A DNA stretch of 64,000 nucleotides, taken from contig NZ_JAAGPR010000006.1 in the NCBI RefSeq assembly GCF_017104965.1, positions 310,001 to 374,000 of the forward strand, read 5' to 3'. The translations under genes were made by a program, and so were the position numbers. Origin of the DNA: Paraburkholderia sp. Ac-20340. GTDB lineage: Bacteria > Pseudomonadota > Gammaproteobacteria > Burkholderiales > Burkholderiaceae. The notes under the pieces were generated by a model that was given only the letters and a program-made list of their open reading frames with translations, made no database searches and was not told the DNA's origin. Shown piece by piece: positions 18,239 through 26,500 of the stretch; within the stretch, counting starts at the first letter, position 1; each line of letters begins with the position of its first letter.

Positions 18239-18982
18239 ATGCCAGTACCGACTTCATTCGACGATCTTTCCGCGACGGCGAGCTCGAATTCGCCGCAGGG
18301 AAGCGAACCCGTTGGCACGCAGGCCAATGAGTACATTCAGGCGGCGTTCGCGTTCATCAAGCAGTTGCACGACGGGTTTACACCGCTCGGCACGCTCACG
18401 GCGCCCACCGGCACACGGCTCGTGTTGCAGCAGCCCGCTGCTCCCGCAGGTTGGACGGTAGATGCGACATCTGCATTTACCGACGCAGCGATGCGCTTCA
18501 ATCAGTCTGTTACAAGCGGCGGCACGAATGCGTTTTCAGCGATTAACAGCGGCACGGTGTCGTTCACGACCGGAGGCACCGCGCTCACGACCGCGCAAAT
18601 GCCGGCCCACAACCACGGCGTAACTGACCCGGGGCACGCTCACGCGAACCAGATCAGCGATCCGGGGCACGCTCACGGGATTTCTGACCCCGGCCATGCC
18701 CATTCTGGGCCGCCTGGCGGAAATTTTTGGTCAACTGCTCCTGGCGGCTCATCGCTGACATTCAGTAGCGGCTCGACCACTATGTATCAGGCAGGCGGCA
18801 CAGGCAGCAGCGGAACTGGTATCGGTATTCAAGGTGCTGTTACGAACATCTCCATGAACATTCTTAGCAATGCGACCGGAATTTCGACGCAGAACAACGG
18901 CAGCGGCCAGGCGCACACCCACGCATTCGCGCCCAACCTCAACATGAAGTACGCGGACTGCATTGTGGCGGTGAAATCGTGA
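18239..18982 (+). CDS. Tail-fibre/tail-tip protein with His-rich repeats
   Basis: 247 residues. The middle resembles the phage tail-collar type fold (A-P-A-G-W-T-V-D near residue 65, then A-Q-M-P-A-H-N-H). Three D-P-G-H-A-H units lie at residues about 129-157, and H-T-H-A-F at 225. Regularly spaced His pairs in fibre tips, as in T4 gp37, bind iron and hold a trimeric needle. The gene comes right after the lysis cassette and heads the fibre block. Confidence 0.75.
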   Translation: MPVPTSFDDLSATASSNSPQGSEPVGTQANEYIQAAFAFIKQLHDGFTPLGTLTAPTGTRLVLQQPAAPAGWTVDATSAFTDAAMRFNQSVTSGGTNAFSAINSGTVSFTTGGTALTTAQMPAHNHGVTDPGHAHANQISDPGHAHGISDPGHAHSGPPGGNFWSTAPGGSSLTFSSGSTTMYQAGGTGSSGTGIGIQGAVTNISMNILSNATGISTQNNGSGQAHTHAFAPNLNMKYADCIVAVKS

Positions 18983-19323
18983 TGGGTAAGAGCAAGGGGC
19001 CGCTGTGCCCGCTCCTGAAAAAGGCGTGCATCGAGCAAGAGTGCGCGTTCTATGTGCACATCACCGGGCAGCATCCACAGAGCGGCGCGGCGATGGATCT
19101 ATGGGACTGCGCCGTGAAATGGACGCCGGTGATGATGCTCGACGCGTCCAAAAACGTGCGCAACGTGCAGGCCTCCGTGGAGACCATGCGCAACGACGTC
19201 GTGCAGCGTCAGGAATCTCTCAACAGTGTTTTCCAGCTTGCCGCACAAGCGGCGAGCGCCACGCGGCTGGCTGGCGGTCGGAGCGCAGACTTTCAGCGGA
19301 TCAGCGCGAACCCGGATGATTGA
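18982..19323 (+). CDS. Cys-rich conserved phage protein, unknown
   Basis: 113 residues. The N-terminus has C-P-L-L-K-K-A-C-I-E-Q-E-C, three cysteines spaced as in a small metal-binding site, with a fourth in L-W-D-C. The C-terminal half is an Asn/Gln/Val-rich helix. Similar small proteins occur beside tail fibre genes in other phages of proteobacteria, but the role is unknown. The ATG at 18982 overlaps the previous stop by one base. Confidence 0.6.
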   Translation: MGKSKGPLCPLLKKACIEQECAFYVHITGQHPQSGAAMDLWDCAVKWTPVMMLDASKNVRNVQASVETMRNDVVQRQESLNSVFQLAAQAASATRLAGGRSADFQRISANPDD

Positions 19324-19324
19324 C

Positions 19325-19636
19325 ATGCTGACCTCGTACATCGGCGCTACGTTCCAGCTCATTGGCGGCCTGCAGAAGGACGGCGCGGAGGGTGATTTCA
19401 CAGGCTATGCGCTCACCGCGAATCTCTATGACGGCACGGGCACGAATCTAATTTCGGCTCTCGTTGTGAACTGGCTCGACGTCACAAAGGGGCTGCTCAC
19501 GCTGACGAGCCCAAGCGATACGTCGCAATGGCCGGCGTGCAAAGCGCGAATCGACTGCAAGCTTATCGCGCCCGCTGGCGAAATCATTCTCGGGCCGCCG
19601 GTCTATGTGCGCCTTGAACAGTCTCCGCTGAGCTAA
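19325..19636 (+). CDS. Small beta-rich baseplate/fibre-associated protein
   Basis: 103 residues from the ATG at 19325; an in-frame ATG at 19316 is the alternative. The strand pattern F-Q-L-I-G-G-L-Q-K-D-G, Y-A-L-T-A-N-L-Y-D and a late D-C-K-L-I-A-P-A-G-E-I-I-L-G resembles the beta-sandwich N-terminal domain of baseplate upper proteins (BppU-like). It is next to the main fibre gene, so it may anchor a fibre. The family link is a fold-level guess. Confidence 0.5.
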   Translation: MLTSYIGATFQLIGGLQKDGAEGDFTGYALTANLYDGTGTNLISALVVNWLDVTKGLLTLTSPSDTSQWPACKARIDCKLIAPAGEIILGPPVYVRLEQSPLS

Positions 19637-19639
19637 CAC

Positions 19640-21055
19640 ATGGAAATCTCACTCGTCCTTTCGAACGATAGCGGCTCTTTCCAGGCGCTCCTCGGGCAGT
19701 TTATCGAGACATCGGCGCTTCAAGTTGCTGCGGATGCCGCTGCGGCAGCAGCGTCAGCCAGCGATGCTGCCGCAAGCCAAACGGCGGCTGCAGGCGCAGC
19801 TATGGCTGCCGCTAATTTTGCGGACGGCGCGGCAGGGTCCGCGACGGCGGCAGCAGGCAGCGCGAGCGCAGCGTCGGCGAGTGCGGGCAGTGCATCTGGT
19901 TCTGCGACTACTGCGACGACGCAAGCGACGAACGCCGCGAATTCTGCGACCGCCTCTGCAAACAGCGCAACCGCAGCGGCCGGTAGCGCAACGGCGGCAT
20001 CTGGCAGTGCAACGGCAGCCGCAACGAGCGCTTCCAACGCTGCGGCCACGCTGGCGAGTTCTTTGCTCAAAGCAAATAATCTGTCCGATGTGGCAAGCCA
20101 AAGCACCGCTCTCACCAATTTGCTCGGCGCATCGACCATCCCAATTGCGAATGGGGGGACTGGAGCGGCCACTCAAGCTGCTGCACTTAGCGCGATTCTT
20201 GGCACATCCTCAATACCCGTGGCTAACGGAGGAACCGGGGCGGCAACTGCCGTTGGAGCACGCGTCAATTTGGGGCTGGGGTCTGCGGCGACGCAAAACA
20301 CCGGTACGAGCGGCGCGACGGTTCCGCTACTGAGCGCGGCGAATACATGGACGCTTGGACAAGCGTTCACCGTGCGGCCGACGTTCGCTGGCTATACCCC
20401 TTGGGACAGCGGCAACCTCGATCCGACGACGTTTCCGACGAAGGCGAACAATCTCAGCGATCTCGCCAGCACCGTGACGGCTCGCAAAAACATGGGCATG
20501 GCGCGGAAGCTCATCGGCACCTACAACGCCGCTACGGCCGTGACTTCGCTTGGCTCGGGCACATGCTTTAACGATACCGAGTGCAATGTCTTCGAGGTTG
20601 AGCTTGTCGGAGTCCAGATCAACCAGACGACCGCAGGGACCAACGCGACGGCGAACTTCTATCTGCAGACGTCGCGCGATGGAGGTACAACATGGGACTC
20701 GACCGCGACGGTCAACAACATCCAGGTCTACACCACGGTTGGCGCATCAGGTGTGACGGTCTCCACGGGAGCCTCCGAAGCCAACGTCCGTTGTTCTGCG
20801 ATGGGGCGAAGCAACACCAACTATCAGCTTTGCGGTCGCTTCAAGTTCTATCAGATCAACGTCGCGACTCCGCTCCAGCATTTCGAGGCAGATGTTATGT
20901 GCACGTCACAGACGCTCGCGACGCAGTATGCGAAAAACAGCGGCAACCTCGCCGACGGCAATGTGAAAACTGGCATTCGCTTGTTTATGAACCCGCTCAC
21001 GAATACGACCGGCTTCACCGGTGAAGTGCGCGTCTATGGCCTGCTGAAGGGCTGA
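19640..21055 (+). CDS. Tail fibre protein
   Basis: 471 residues. Residues 25-150 are an Ala/Ser/Thr-rich heptad-like stretch made of repeats around A-A-G-S-A-T-A-A, expected to form a trimeric coiled shaft. Two I-P-(I/V)-A-N-G-G-T-G-A-A-T units (about residues 170 and 195) follow, a motif widespread in fibre proteins. The C-terminal 200 residues are a beta-rich domain (Y-L-Q-T-S-R-D-G-G-T-T-W-D), probably the receptor-binding head. It is the main candidate host-range determinant here. Confidence 0.8.
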   Translation: MEISLVLSNDSGSFQALLGQFIETSALQVAADAAAAAASASDAAASQTAAAGAAMAAANFADGAAGSATAAAGSASAASASAGSASGSATTATTQATNAANSATASANSATAAAGSATAASGSATAAATSASNAAATLASSLLKANNLSDVASQSTALTNLLGASTIPIANGGTGAATQAAALSAILGTSSIPVANGGTGAATAVGARVNLGLGSAATQNTGTSGATVPLLSAANTWTLGQAFTVRPTFAGYTPWDSGNLDPTTFPTKANNLSDLASTVTARKNMGMARKLIGTYNAATAVTSLGSGTCFNDTECNVFEVELVGVQINQTTAGTNATANFYLQTSRDGGTTWDSTATVNNIQVYTTVGASGVTVSTGASEANVRCSAMGRSNTNYQLCGRFKFYQINVATPLQHFEADVMCTSQTLATQYAKNSGNLADGNVKTGIRLFMNPLTNTTGFTGEVRVYGLLKG

Positions 21056-21097
21056 AGCAGCGTATCGCCAAACCACGTGATCAATTTCGGAGCTGAG

Positions 21098-21457
21098 ATG
21101 GCGACGTTTCCACAGAAAATCGACGGGCCCGGGGCAGTGACGCTCGATCCGAACTTTCTCAATGCCGGCGATCTGCTGCGTACAGGCCTCACCGGCCCCG
21201 TTACGGATTTGATGCCGGCCAGCACGGACTGCTGTGCGGCCATGATTGGTTACCCTGGCACGACGTTCAGCACGGTTTTCAACTACATCAACAATACGGA
21301 CTATCCGCTCACGCTTGCAGCGTCTGACAGCGACATGACGATTGTGGGCTCGCCGACGATCGCCGCGCGCACGCTTCGAAAATTCAGTATCGCGAGCACC
21401 GACGGCAAAACGGTCGTTTGCACATCGATTTTCAGCCAGTCGGGGTTTGCGGACTGA
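21098..21457 (+). CDS. Small phage tail-region protein, unknown
   Basis: 119 residues; GGAG lies upstream of the ATG at 21098, which is preferred to a GTG at 21077. Its beta-rich sequence has a central D-C-C-A-A-M-I-G-Y and a C-terminal V-V-C-T-S-I-F. It follows the fibre gene with a 42-base gap, so it may be a fibre cap or a second receptor-binding part. No family is recognised. Confidence 0.55.
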   Translation: MATFPQKIDGPGAVTLDPNFLNAGDLLRTGLTGPVTDLMPASTDCCAAMIGYPGTTFSTVFNYINNTDYPLTLAASDSDMTIVGSPTIAARTLRKFSIASTDGKTVVCTSIFSQSGFAD

Positions 21458-21546
21458 GGCGTACCCATTCGGCATATTTTCCCGATTCACGTCCCGACGA
21501 ACGCGCACTGAGCTAACATCAGACCTTTCCAAATCTTTCGGGTTGG

Positions 21547-22536
21547 ATGGGGATGCGCAATATCAAAGGTTTGCTCAGCGGATTCGCGAATGCCACTAAG
21601 AAGGCGCCGATCCTTGGATCGGTCCAGTTTGCACTGTATGAGCAATATTGGAAGGTGCGCACAGAACGTGAGTGGCGCGCTCGATATGCTGCATCGCCTC
21701 TGGTATCGACCGGCTCGGACCATCCTGAACCGACATTGGCAGCGCTCACTTCGCAATTGTGCACGGCCTCACAATGCCGGGATGACATCTACACGGATTG
21801 GTGCCAACAGATGCGCTCGCCGGCGCGCCTTGCACGGAAGCAGTGGGAATTCGTTTTCACACTGGAGGCGTTGGAGCAGGCGGGCATGCTTCGACCTGGC
21901 ATGCGTGGACTCGGGTTCGGTTGTGGCGGCGAACCGCTCTCAGCGGTAATGGCGCGCCGCGGCGCCGAGGTTCTGGCAACGGACCTCCCGACTGTCGAAG
22001 CGGCAGAAAAAGGCTGGGTGCAAAGTAACGAGCATGCGGCAAATCTTGACGCTTTGAACAGTTACGGCATTTGCCCGCCGATCGAGTTTGGCCAGCGTGT
22101 CGCGTTTGAATTCGCGAACATGAATGCTATTCCTGAGCGATTCTCTGGGCAGTTCGATTTCGTATGGTCATGCTGCGCGTTTGAGCATCTTGGATCGATT
22201 CGCCACGGACTCGACTTCGTCAAGAACGCGATGCGATGCCTCAAGCCCGGCGGCGTTGCAGTGCATACGACTGAATTCAATCTCTCGTCGAACGAGCAGA
22301 CGCTTGAAGATCCTGGTTGCGTGATTTTTCGGCGACAGGACATCGAGCGGTTGCGCGACGAGCTCGCCGCTGATGGCCACAGCATGGCACCTCTGAACTT
22401 CAATGCAGGCCGAGTGCCTGTGGACCACCATATCGATGCGCCGCCATATTCGGCAACGCCGCATCTGAAAATTGAACTCGAAGGCTATGTGGCGACGTCG
22501 ATCGGTCTGATCGTTAGGAATGGAGTCGAATCTTAA
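21547..22536 (+). CDS. SAM-dependent methyltransferase at prophage end
   Basis: 329 residues. A Rossmann-type methyltransferase core is seen: G-L-G-F-G-C-G-G-E-P (motif I, about residues 120-130), V-L-A-T-D-L-P (acidic end of strand 2), F-D-F-V-W-S-C-C-A-F-E-H (strand 4) and L-K-P-G-G-V-A-V-H (strand 5). About 110 residues precede the core and may bind the substrate. It is the last prophage gene and is more AT-rich than neighbouring host genes, so it may be a cargo gene that modifies the host surface or the fibre. The substrate cannot be told. An ATG at 21553 is an alternative start. Confidence 0.8.
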   Translation: MGMRNIKGLLSGFANATKKAPILGSVQFALYEQYWKVRTEREWRARYAASPLVSTGSDHPEPTLAALTSQLCTASQCRDDIYTDWCQQMRSPARLARKQWEFVFTLEALEQAGMLRPGMRGLGFGCGGEPLSAVMARRGAEVLATDLPTVEAAEKGWVQSNEHAANLDALNSYGICPPIEFGQRVAFEFANMNAIPERFSGQFDFVWSCCAFEHLGSIRHGLDFVKNAMRCLKPGGVAVHTTEFNLSSNEQTLEDPGCVIFRRQDIERLRDELAADGHSMAPLNFNAGRVPVDHHIDAPPYSATPHLKIELEGYVATSIGLIVRNGVES

Positions 22537-22636
22537 CTGTGACCAAACTGTGCCCACAATCCATGACTACTGGCGAAAAAGCCGCGTAAAACTCGATAAT
22601 CTCAACACTGACCGGCGCGAGATTAAGCGTTAAAAA
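22537..22636. other. Likely prophage-chromosome junction
   Basis: A 100-base gap between the last phage gene and the convergent response regulator gene. It is relatively AT-rich and contains two similar short units, CTGTGACCAAA and CTGTGCCCACA, at about 22536-22557. The attachment site should lie here or within the 3' end of the regulator gene. It cannot be fixed without the left end. Confidence 0.4.
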
Positions 22637-23305
22637 TCAATACGTTGCGCAATTCTCGGAGATTCTTGTGAATATCAGATCGGCATTGGAGTCGAGATGC
22701 AGCTTGCGCATGGCGGCGCGTTTTTGCGTGGCGACCGTCGTGATCGAACGATTCAGCCGCTTCGAAATATCCGTGACGCTCAGGCCCATCGCGAACAGGC
22801 GCACGACTTCGAGTTCGCGCGGCGAGAGCGGGTTGCTGCGGCGAAATTCGTCGGTGGTCGAGCCTTCCTTCGCCAGCCGTTCGGCAATGCGCGCCGACAG
22901 CGTCGTGCCCGGCTCGACCAGCGCGCGCTGGCAAACCTGGGCGAGCGTCGGAATCGGCTCGTCCTTGCCGACCAGGCCCGCCACGCCCAGCGCCGCGAGT
23001 TCATGCAGGATGCCGCCGTTGGTGAGCATCGTGAAAACCACGATGGGCAGATCGGGATACAGCCGGCGCACGCGGCCGATCAGGCGCAGGCCGTCTTCGT
23101 CTTCAAGCTCGCCCTGCATCGAAAAATCCGTCACCAGCAGGTCGCAGGGCGTCTTGCGCAATATATCGACGAGATCGGCACCCGAGTTAGCCGTGCCGAC
23201 GACGCGGTGGCCCGGCAGTTTGTCGAGATAGTCGATGATGGCCGTGAGGACAACCGGGTGGTCGTCGGCCACTACGATCCGCAGGTCTTGCGTGGCATGG
23301 GTCAT
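22637..23305 (-). CDS. NarL/LuxR-family response regulator
   Basis: 222 residues. The receiver domain (1-130) has the acidic pair D-D-H-P, the phosphorylated Asp in D-L-L-V-T-D-F-S and the conserved Lys in L-V-G-K-D-E-P. The output domain (from about 155) is a LuxR-type helix-turn-helix: L-S-P-R-E-L-E-V-V-R-L-F-A-M-G-L then I-S-K-R-L-N-R-S and V-A-T-Q-K-R-A-A-M-R-K-L. A partner sensor kinase is not next to it in this window. The gene is convergent with the prophage. Confidence 0.9.
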   Translation of the reverse strand: MTHATQDLRIVVADDHPVVLTAIIDYLDKLPGHRVVGTANSGADLVDILRKTPCDLLVTDFSMQGELEDEDGLRLIGRVRRLYPDLPIVVFTMLTNGGILHELAALGVAGLVGKDEPIPTLAQVCQRALVEPGTTLSARIAERLAKEGSTTDEFRRSNPLSPRELEVVRLFAMGLSVTDISKRLNRSITTVATQKRAAMRKLHLDSNADLIFTRISENCATY

Positions 23306-23463
23306 GGGCGTGAGCGTGTCGCCTGGCTATCGCAGTCTGAGGGGCGGCGCGGGGCGCCGTGCCATATTTCGTTCGGCATCCTCTGAAGGTTATCTCATTA
23401 TATGACGTGGGTATGTGAGACTTGTCCGTCAGACGGGCAGGCCGGATGAGCAAGGGCGGCGCC

Positions 23464-23934
23464 TTAGTGGACGGTGTCGGTCCGGGACTGTCGCGCAGCA
23501 TCGGCGCCGTGGCGGGCGACGCTGGGCACATCCGTGCAGCGCGCGTGAAAGCACGCCGCCGAAAAACGGCCGGTTTCGCCGCCGGACTGCGGGCAGGCGT
23601 GGCTGCAGGCATGGGCGGACACTTGAACGAAGCGCGGCGAAACAGGGTGTGCCGCAGGCGCTGCAGGCGCGACGGCTGGCGTCGCCGCGCGCCGCACGCT
23701 GGCCAGACAGAAAACCAGCGCCCAGGCCGCCATCGCCCAACCGAGCGCGCTGCCTGCCGCGATCAGCCAGAAGGTGGCCTGCGGTTCGCGCCACAACAGG
23801 AACAGCGTGGCGAAAAAGGCCACGTAATAAACCGGCAGCAGATAGACGCCGATGCGGCTCGCCCACGCGCAGGCGCGCTGCAGCCACGACATCAGGATGG
23901 CGGGAGTGGGACGGAAAGACGCGGCGGCGGTCAT
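23464..23934 (-). CDS. Small two-helix membrane protein, unknown
   Basis: 156 residues from an internal ATG (M-T-A-A-A-S-F); a GTG at 23970 is an alternative start. Two clear membrane helices lie at about residues 27-45 (I-G-V-Y-L-L-P-V-Y-Y-V-A-F-F-A) and 52-78 (F-W-L-I-A-A-G-S-A-L-G-W-A-M-A-A-W). The C-terminal 70 residues have several cysteines and histidines. Overlapping open frames on both strands make the call less sure; the two hydrophobic segments are the reason to prefer this frame. Confidence 0.45.
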   Translation of the reverse strand: MTAAASFRPTPAILMSWLQRACAWASRIGVYLLPVYYVAFFATLFLLWREPQATFWLIAAGSALGWAMAAWALVFCLASVRRAATPAVAPAAPAAHPVSPRFVQVSAHACSHACPQSGGETGRFSAACFHARCTDVPSVARHGADAARQSRTDTVH

Positions 23935-23970
23935 GGCGGAAGCTCGATCGGTTGAAAAGAGGCGTGGCAC

Positions 23971-24337
23971 GCAGGGTCTTGCAAGCCACAGATCGACTTT
24001 AGCGATGAGCGCTGTCAGGGAAAATCGGATGATTCTGAGAAATTGCAGAGAAGCAATGTAGGGATTAGCGAAGACAAAACGACGCCAACAGAGCGGGTTT
24101 CCCCTAAAGGGCGCGAACTCCCTGCGTTGCGCGCGGTCCTAACCGGCCAGGGAAGCGAGCGTGGCCGCCGTTGCCGCCCAGCCGCCATCGCTATGAGCCG
24201 CCATGTTCCGCCGGTGCGGCCGGCGACCACACGCGCTACCCTGTTGCGCCCCGCGCCCGTGGTCCGCAGCGGTATTGCGCTGTGCGGCCCGAACTGCGCG
24301 GGGATCATCGAAGCCTCGCTTTTACAGGAAACTTTTC
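23971..24337. other. Intergenic region, no gene seen
   Basis: 367 bases between a minus-strand membrane protein and a plus-strand lipoprotein. It must hold the lipoprotein promoter, but no convincing -35/-10 pair, RNA or repeat could be picked out by eye. Open frames here overlap one another and lack ribosome binding sites. Confidence 0.4.
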
Positions 24338-24928
24338 ATGCGCCGACGTCAATTTCTTCTTAGCTCCAGCGCCGCCGTGGCCGCGAGCGGTCTTGCTCTC
24401 GCCGGCTGCACGACGACCCCGCTGGGCTCGGGCAACAGCGCCGCGCAGAACGCGGCCAAACGCAATTCGATCGACGCCAGCGTGGACGCCACGCTCACGC
24501 GCCTCTTCAACACCGTGACCGGCTCGCAGGAGCTGATCTCCAAGGCCAGCGGCGTGCTGGTGTTCCCGAACGTGATCTCGGCGGGCTTCTGGATCGGCGG
24601 CCAGTACGGCACCGGCGCGCTGCGCGTGGGCGGCCGCACCGATGGTTACTACAGCACGGTCGCGGGCTCGTTCGGCCTGCAGATCGGCGCGCAGTCCAAG
24701 GCGATCATCTTCGCGTTCATGAACCAGGGCGCGCTGGAAGACTTCCTGAAGAGCCAGGGCTGGGCGGCGGGCGCCGATGCCACCGTCGCGGTCGTGACGG
24801 TGGGCGCGAACGGCAACGTCGATACCGCTACGGCAACCAGCCCGGTCGAGGCTTTCGTGCTGACCAATGCCGGCCTGATGGCGGGCGTCTCGCTCGAAGG
24901 CGTCAAGGTCTCGCGTCTGGTGATCTGA
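24338..24928 (+). CDS. SYLF (YSC84-like) domain lipoprotein
   Basis: 196 residues. The N-terminus M-R-R-R-Q-F-L-L-S-S-S-A-A-V-A-A has a twin-arginine-like motif and then a lipobox L-A-G-C (cysteine at about residue 24), so it is probably an envelope lipoprotein. Residues 45-196 match the lipid-binding SYLF/YSC84 family (L-I-S-K-A-S-G-V-L-V-F-P-N-V, G-F-W-I-G-G-Q-Y-G-T-G-A-L and F-G-L-Q-I-G-A-Q-S-K). Family members bind phospholipids; the bacterial role is unclear. The longer upstream frame is rejected because the signal begins at this ATG. Confidence 0.85.
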   Translation: MRRRQFLLSSSAAVAASGLALAGCTTTPLGSGNSAAQNAAKRNSIDASVDATLTRLFNTVTGSQELISKASGVLVFPNVISAGFWIGGQYGTGALRVGGRTDGYYSTVAGSFGLQIGAQSKAIIFAFMNQGALEDFLKSQGWAAGADATVAVVTVGANGNVDTATATSPVEAFVLTNAGLMAGVSLEGVKVSRLVI

Positions 24929-25004
24929 GCGGGCGCATCCGCCTGGCAAGGTGCGCGCTGGCATAATCGCCGCGCGTACCACGAAGGACGGAGGAGTCAG
25001 CAAG

Positions 25005-25457
25005 ATGCAGAAATCGGGCGGATCGGGCGAGACCGGCGCACCCACATTCAGCCGCCGGCACAAGATTCATTTTTCGGAATGCGACCCGGCCGGGATCGTG
25101 TTCTATCCGCAGTATTTCGTGCTGTTCAACGATCTGATCGAAGCATGGATCGACGAACTGATGCCCGAGGGCTACCACGGGATTCTCGGCGGGCGGCGCG
25201 TAGGCATGCCCACGGTTCATCTCGACGTGGATTTCACCGCAGTGAGCAAGATGGGCGACGAAGTCACGCTGTCGCTCGACGTGCGACGCGTCGGGCAGGC
25301 GTCGCTCACGCTCGCGTGGGCCTGTACGGGCGCCGATGGCGTGCTGCGCATGCGGGCGACGCAGACCATCGTCACCACGTCGCTCGACACGCACAAGGCC
25401 ATCGCCATTCCCGACGATCTGCGCGATGCGATCGTGGCGGCGTCGGCGCGGGGCTGA
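25005..25457 (+). CDS. Acyl-CoA thioesterase (4HBT hot-dog family)
   Basis: 150 residues; GGAGGAG at 24990-24996 precedes the ATG. The motif S-E-C-D-P-A-G-I-V-F-Y-P-Q-Y-F (residues about 25-39) is the catalytic signature of 4-hydroxybenzoyl-CoA thioesterase-type hot-dog enzymes, with the nucleophilic Asp. It hydrolyses acyl- or aroyl-CoA thioesters in the cytoplasm. The substrate is unknown. It is not part of the 2-aminobenzoate operon 5 kb further on, though both use CoA thioesters. Confidence 0.85.
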   Translation: MQKSGGSGETGAPTFSRRHKIHFSECDPAGIVFYPQYFVLFNDLIEAWIDELMPEGYHGILGGRRVGMPTVHLDVDFTAVSKMGDEVTLSLDVRRVGQASLTLAWACTGADGVLRMRATQTIVTTSLDTHKAIAIPDDLRDAIVAASARG

Positions 25458-25484
25458 ATCCGCGCCGCACAGCGTCCTGGCGTC

Positions 25485-26303
25485 TTAGCCGTGCACACCC
25501 AGCGCCTGTTCCAGCGTGGCGAAAGTGCGTTCGTCGGTACGGTCGAATTGCAGCGGCGTTACCGCAATGCCGCCCGCATGGACCACGGCCGTTTCCGTGT
25601 CCGGCCCGTTGTCGCGCGGGCCGCGATGAAAGCGCAGCCAGTGATAGTCGATGCCGCGCGGATCGATCTGCGGCACGACATCGATACCTTGCACGAGCCC
25701 CACGCCCTGACGCGTGACGGTGAGCGGCCCGGCGGCGCTGGCGTCGACATCGGGAAAATTCACGTTCAGACAGACCGGCGCCTCGTGCGAAATCGCCGCG
25801 AGACGGCGGATCACGTCGGGCGCGAGCGCGCGCGCCGTGTCCCAGCGCACGTGGTCGCGATCGCGAAAGGCCTGGCTCAGCGCAATCGACGGCAGGCCGA
25901 GCAGCAAGCCCGTCATGGCCGCGCCCACCGTGCCCGAGAACATGGTTTCCACGCCCAGATTGGCGCCGCGATTGATGCCGGAGAGCACCAGCGACGGCGT
26001 GACATCGCCCATCAGGTGGCGCACGGCCATCACCACGCAGTCGCCGGGCGTCCCCAGCACGCCGAAGCGGCGTTCGCCGCGCCGGCTCACGCGCAGCGGC
26101 GAATGCAGGCTGATCGAATGCGAGGTGCCGCTTTGATCGTGTTCCGGCGCGACGACCCACACTTCATGCGCGAGTTCGGCGGCGACGGCTTCGAGCACGG
26201 CGAGGCCGGGCGCGTCGATGCCGTCGTCGTTGGTGAGGAGCACGCAGGGGAGTTTGCTGGCAGAAACTGAAGCTGAAACAGAAGCGGATGCAGATGCGGA
26301 CAT
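25485..26303 (-). CDS. surE: 5'/3'-nucleotidase SurE
   Basis: 272 residues. L-L-T-N-D-D-G-I-D-A-P-G (about 23-34) is the metal-binding signature of SurE, with S-G-T-S-H-S-I-S, S-G-I-N-R-G-A-N-L-G and Y-S/F-S-G-T-V-G-A-A as the other conserved parts. It removes phosphate from nucleoside monophosphates, and some members act on short polyphosphate. The first 16 residues are an unusual Ser/Ala repeat (S-A-S-A-S-A-S-V-S-A-S-V-S-A-S) absent from typical SurE, which starts next to the signature. No in-frame ATG is nearer the signature. Confidence 0.92.
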   Translation of the reverse strand: MSASASASVSASVSASKLPCVLLTNDDGIDAPGLAVLEAVAAELAHEVWVVAPEHDQSGTSHSISLHSPLRVSRRGERRFGVLGTPGDCVVMAVRHLMGDVTPSLVLSGINRGANLGVETMFSGTVGAAMTGLLLGLPSIALSQAFRDRDHVRWDTARALAPDVIRRLAAISHEAPVCLNVNFPDVDASAAGPLTVTRQGVGLVQGIDVVPQIDPRGIDYHWLRFHRGPRDNGPDTETAVVHAGGIAVTPLQFDRTDERTFATLEQALGVHG

Positions 26304-26500
26304 GGCAAGTCTCTTTCAGGGGTTGAAGGCAGACGGATGCGACAGCAGCGGCCATTATGAGAGAGGCCGCGCTATTTCGCGACGGATCAGCACCTATTGG
26401 AGATAGACTAGCGCGCAGCGGTTGCCGCCGGATGAAGGCGGCGCCGCAGCCTGTTACACGTATCCATACGTCGATGCGGCGCCTGCCGCGAGGAGACTCC

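Larger units (their letters stand above)
1..22536 (+). mobile_element. Prophage, late (virion, lysis, tail-fibre) region
   Basis: An unbroken run of same-strand, tightly packed phage genes: portal, scaffold, capsid, adaptor, tail hub, ejection proteins, holin, endolysin, spanins and fibres. No tail-tube, tape-measure or sheath gene is seen, so the virion is podovirus-like. The left end (terminase, replication, repressor, integrase) is outside the window. The right edge is placed after the methyltransferase gene because the next gene is a convergent chromosomal response regulator; no att repeat can be proved from this end alone. All late genes appear intact, so the element may be functional. 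Confidence 0.93.

Noticed and set aside
21447-21480. A promoter before the prophage methyltransferase gene
   Set aside because: TTGCGG and CATATT are 20 bases apart, too far for a normal sigma-70 promoter.
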